Source: Granulosicoccus sp045106475
GTDB taxonomy: Bacteria > Pseudomonadota > Gammaproteobacteria > Granulosicoccales > Granulosicoccaceae
NCBI GenBank assembly: GCA_045106475.1
Contig: JBGCEO010000035.1
Span: 1-64,000, forward strand
DNA: 64,000 bases
Direction: 5' to 3'
The notes under the pieces are model-generated. The model was given only the letters and a program-made list of their open reading frames with translations. It had not been told where the DNA came from and searched no databases. The first letter of the stretch is position 1. The number at the start of each line of letters is the position of its first letter. Both the position numbers and the translations under genes were made by a program. Below are positions 61,873 to 64,000 of the stretch, piece by piece.

Positions 61873-62208
61873 ATGAAAAATCCATCAGAGCCATTTGAGG
61901 ATGAAGAACGCTGCCCAATGCCCGATATTGCGCAGCTTATTGGTGGTAAGTGGAAACTGATTATTCTTCAAATATTAATTTTCAAAGGCACAAAGCGATT
62001 CGGAGAACTGCGACGATTGACGGGTAATATCACACAAACAATGATGACCAATCAACTCAGAGCATTAGAAAAAGATGGGTTTGTAATACGCCACGTTTAT
62101 GCTGAGGTACCACCTCGCGTCGAGTACTCGCCAACCGAAAAAGCTCTCAGACTGGAAAGCGTTTTCCATGCTCTTCATGAGTGGTGGCAATGCGAGACAG
62201 AAGACTAG
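61873..62208 (+). CDS. HxlR-family transcriptional regulator
   Basis: A 111-residue winged-helix regulator: Cys14 in EERCPMPD near the N-terminus, LIGGKWKLIILQIL, FGELRRLTGNITQTMMTNQLRAL and a C-terminal VEYSPTEKALRL. The N-terminal Cys is the redox or electrophile sensor in several HxlR members. Its position opposite the DUF899 gene suggests it controls that gene in response to oxidative or thiol stress. Confidence 0.88.
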   Translation: MKNPSEPFEDEERCPMPDIAQLIGGKWKLIILQILIFKGTKRFGELRRLTGNITQTMMTNQLRALEKDGFVIRHVYAEVPPRVEYSPTEKALRLESVFHALHEWWQCETED

Positions 62209-62462
62209 AAAAATTCCTCACTACTAAGGAGTTATACAGGCCGGTTAGCCGGCAGCAAGTAGAAGCACCGACAACGGTGATAGACACCACACCCTAGGGT
62301 ACACATTGCTCTACTATCACCTTCGCGTATAATCCTTTTCGCGCGCCAGTAATTTCACAATCTGAATTTTCAAGGTTCGCTGCTCTGATAACGCTCTAGC
62401 GCAAACAAGCTATTTCAGTTCACCACACTATGGAGCCGCAATCGCGGATTTAGGGAATCAAC

Positions 62463-63638
62463 TTGAACGCTTATTCAAACTTATTTGGCCTATCTGCTCT
62501 TCTGCTAATAACCAGCTGTGGTGGCGGAGGTGGCGGTGGCGGAAGCTCCACTGATTCTGAAGTGGACACATCCTCAACAACGGCACTTTTAACAACGGGA
62601 GCCAACGACGCCGATACAGCGACTCTTTGGAACTGTGAAGGCAGTGACGGCACTGATCCGATTAGTTTTTCCCAGAGATTATTCTCAGATGGCACGGGGC
62701 AGATAGAACAGCAAGGTGCTTCTACCTCAGCGTTTACCTGGTTGGTTACCAGCGAGAACGCGTATTCGATAACCTTTCCAGCCGATGGCATTTTTCCTGA
62801 AGAGACCTTTTCTATTACCGACTTGAGTTTCAGTGCAGTTAACTCAGAAAACGATAGATACGACGGCATTGATTCCAGAGATGCAACGCCACTAAGTTGC
62901 ACTAAATCTCAATCATCCATCACTCCACCTGCCGAAGCACCTTCTCTAGAAATGCAAATTACCAATGCTGACAATCTAAACGACAATACCAATTTCTGGG
63001 AATGCGGAGATACTGATTTTATATTTTTGGGAGATAGCAGTGTTGTTGTCATGAACAATGGTGGGGACTTTACGCGCTCTTGGGAAGCAACGTCGGCCAA
63101 TAGCCTACTGGTAACAGGCATTGGTGGATTCTCATGGAATCAAATTGATTTTTCTTCAAGCAGTAACTTCACTGCAGTTGATTTTTCAACCAATGAGGTT
63201 GTTTCATGTCAATTGCTCGATCTAGCCGACATTGAACCGATGGTGGCAACCTGCCCCGCTTCCGTAGTTGACGACTTCAACGAAGTCGAGTCACATGAAT
63301 TCTTCCCGGACAATCCACAAGGCTCTCCGGCATCACTTATAGACACTGTGTTAAATGATCTGGGCGGTTTTTGTCAATCAGACGACACGTTTACAGCTGG
63401 TGGGGGTCAGGTGTTTTCAGCTCAGGGCGTAATCAGAAGTGGAGGAGGTCTCGGACCGGAAGGATCAGTAGAGGGCACATTTATATATAGCTTCTACCGC
63501 AATGTAACAGGGAATTTCGTTGATGGAAGCCAGGAAAGAGAGATCGGAAATCAATTGGTAGCTCCCTTTAAAGAGATTGGCACTTTCGAAGAAGCGCAGG
63601 CGTGCTCTCTGCAACTCCTGGGTTGCAGCAATTTTTAA
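62463..63638 (+). CDS. Hypothetical Gly-rich-start lipoprotein
   Basis: The 391-residue product starts at TTG, six bases after AGGGA. A signal peptide ends with a lipobox (LLITSC), and the lipidated Cys is followed by eight glycines and a Ser/Thr/Asp linker, a common layout of surface lipoproteins in marine gammaproteobacteria. The region 55-150 (LWNCEGSDGTDPISFSQRLF) and 165-235 (FWECGDTDFIF) look like two copies of one beta-rich domain, each opening with a W-x-C-x motif and closing with another Cys (LSCTKSQ; VSCQLLD). Function unknown. Confidence 0.75.
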   Translation: MNAYSNLFGLSALLLITSCGGGGGGGGSSTDSEVDTSSTTALLTTGANDADTATLWNCEGSDGTDPISFSQRLFSDGTGQIEQQGASTSAFTWLVTSENAYSITFPADGIFPEETFSITDLSFSAVNSENDRYDGIDSRDATPLSCTKSQSSITPPAEAPSLEMQITNADNLNDNTNFWECGDTDFIFLGDSSVVVMNNGGDFTRSWEATSANSLLVTGIGGFSWNQIDFSSSSNFTAVDFSTNEVVSCQLLDLADIEPMVATCPASVVDDFNEVESHEFFPDNPQGSPASLIDTVLNDLGGFCQSDDTFTAGGGQVFSAQGVIRSGGGLGPEGSVEGTFIYSFYRNVTGNFVDGSQEREIGNQLVAPFKEIGTFEEAQACSLQLLGCSNF

Positions 63639-64000
63639 AAGTTGCCAACGACATTGAATTGAAAAAGGTCGCGGGGCCCGCTCACTACAGACTAGAACGG
63701 AAGTCAGAAAATAATTTTCTGACATCGGCCCCCGCAGCCCACTCCACATCTTCGGATGACTGAGCCACTCCGTGGCAATCACGGGTGCCCGCGTCCGTGC
63801 CAGGTGTGATGCGGCAAACGTCTGTTGCATACAAACTTGGAAGCTCAAATCCAGCAACGTCAAATCACTGACTTCAAAGGCGACGGGTTCGTTAATTGAG
63901 CGAACCCACACGAGTGGATTATGCGCATTTACCCATCACCTAACACAAGCTGATTGATTTGACGCTGATCGCCTGTTGCCTGTTGCCTGTTGCCTGTTGC
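63639..64000. other. Gene-free end region with nested hairpins
   Basis: After the lipoprotein stop, GCGGGGCC (about 63671) and GGCCCCCGC (about 63727) form an imperfect outer stem. Inside lies a perfect 10-bp palindrome, GTCAGAAAAT-A-ATTTTCTGAC, at 63703-63723. This may be the terminator of the lipoprotein gene or a small repeat element. A leftward frame of 148 codons (63465-63911) crosses this structure and the lipoprotein gene; I do not regard it as coding. Confidence 0.5.
63971..64000. repeat. 7-bp tandem repeat (GCCTGTT)n, cut by the window edge
   Basis: The last 30 bases are four exact copies of GCCTGTT plus GC, continuing past the window. The total copy number is not visible. Confidence 0.9.

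Noticed and set aside
63465..63911. 148-codon leftward frame near the right edge
   Set aside because: It runs through the end of the lipoprotein gene and the hairpin region, has no ribosome-binding site and no recognisable features.

Overview
The window looks like chromosomal DNA of a free-living marine or saline gammaproteobacterium; that placement is an inference from gene content and moderate GC, not from a marker gene. I see no rRNA, tRNA, CRISPR array, phage or intact insertion sequence. The content is dominated by ABC importers, each with its catabolic enzymes and regulator, as in large-genome opportunistic heterotrophs.

Left part (1-10.2 kb): a dipeptide/oligopeptide-type importer split over a divergent promoter region (two ATPases leftward, binding protein and two permeases rightward), a REP-like inverted-repeat cluster, a C-terminal processing protease (Prc/Tsp type), a secreted HExxH protein, and an ECF sigma factor translationally coupled to a membrane protein.

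10.2-18.8 kb: a LacI-type repressor divergent from an eight-step polyol/triose unit: binding protein, two permeases, a tiny membrane protein, two ATPases and a two-domain dihydroxyacetone-type kinase. Three copies of an 18-bp palindrome between repressor and operon are the probable operators. 18.9-24.4 kb: a phosphotransferase-like protein, then 4-hydroxybenzoate hydroxylase (PobA) with a GntR repressor, divergent from protocatechuate 4,5-dioxygenase (LigA, LigB), and a LysR regulator. 24.5-29.9 kb: a complete ydcSTUV-patD-like operon for putrescine-type amine uptake and aminobutyraldehyde oxidation. 30-31.3 kb: a FAD monooxygenase.

31.4-35.2 kb: a glucosylglycerate (compatible solute) locus with phosphatase, synthase and a convergent GH13_18 phosphorylase. 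35.6-39.4 kb: lactonase-like amidohydrolase, sulfatase, a decayed membrane-protein gene and a D-amino-acid PLP enzyme. 39.6-42.7 kb: small lipoprotein, ECF sigma, zinc-finger anti-sigma and a subtilase lipoprotein in a tight operon. 42.7-51.1 kb: LysR, alpha/beta hydrolase, GH114-like protein, HupE/UreJ-like membrane protein, periplasmic MBL-fold protein, Lrp regulator, YeeE/YedE sulfur transporter and a beta-barrel protein.

51.2-60.9 kb is the most suggestive block: an amidinotransferase/DDAH-fold enzyme, a dimethylglycine-dehydrogenase-like flavoenzyme, two different ureohydrolases (one lacking the usual guanidinium-binding Glu) and a betaine-type ABC importer, together pointing to use of methylated or guanidino compounds. 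The right end has a DUF899 protein with an HxlR regulator, a Gly-rich lipoprotein, hairpins and a 7-bp tandem repeat cut by the window edge.
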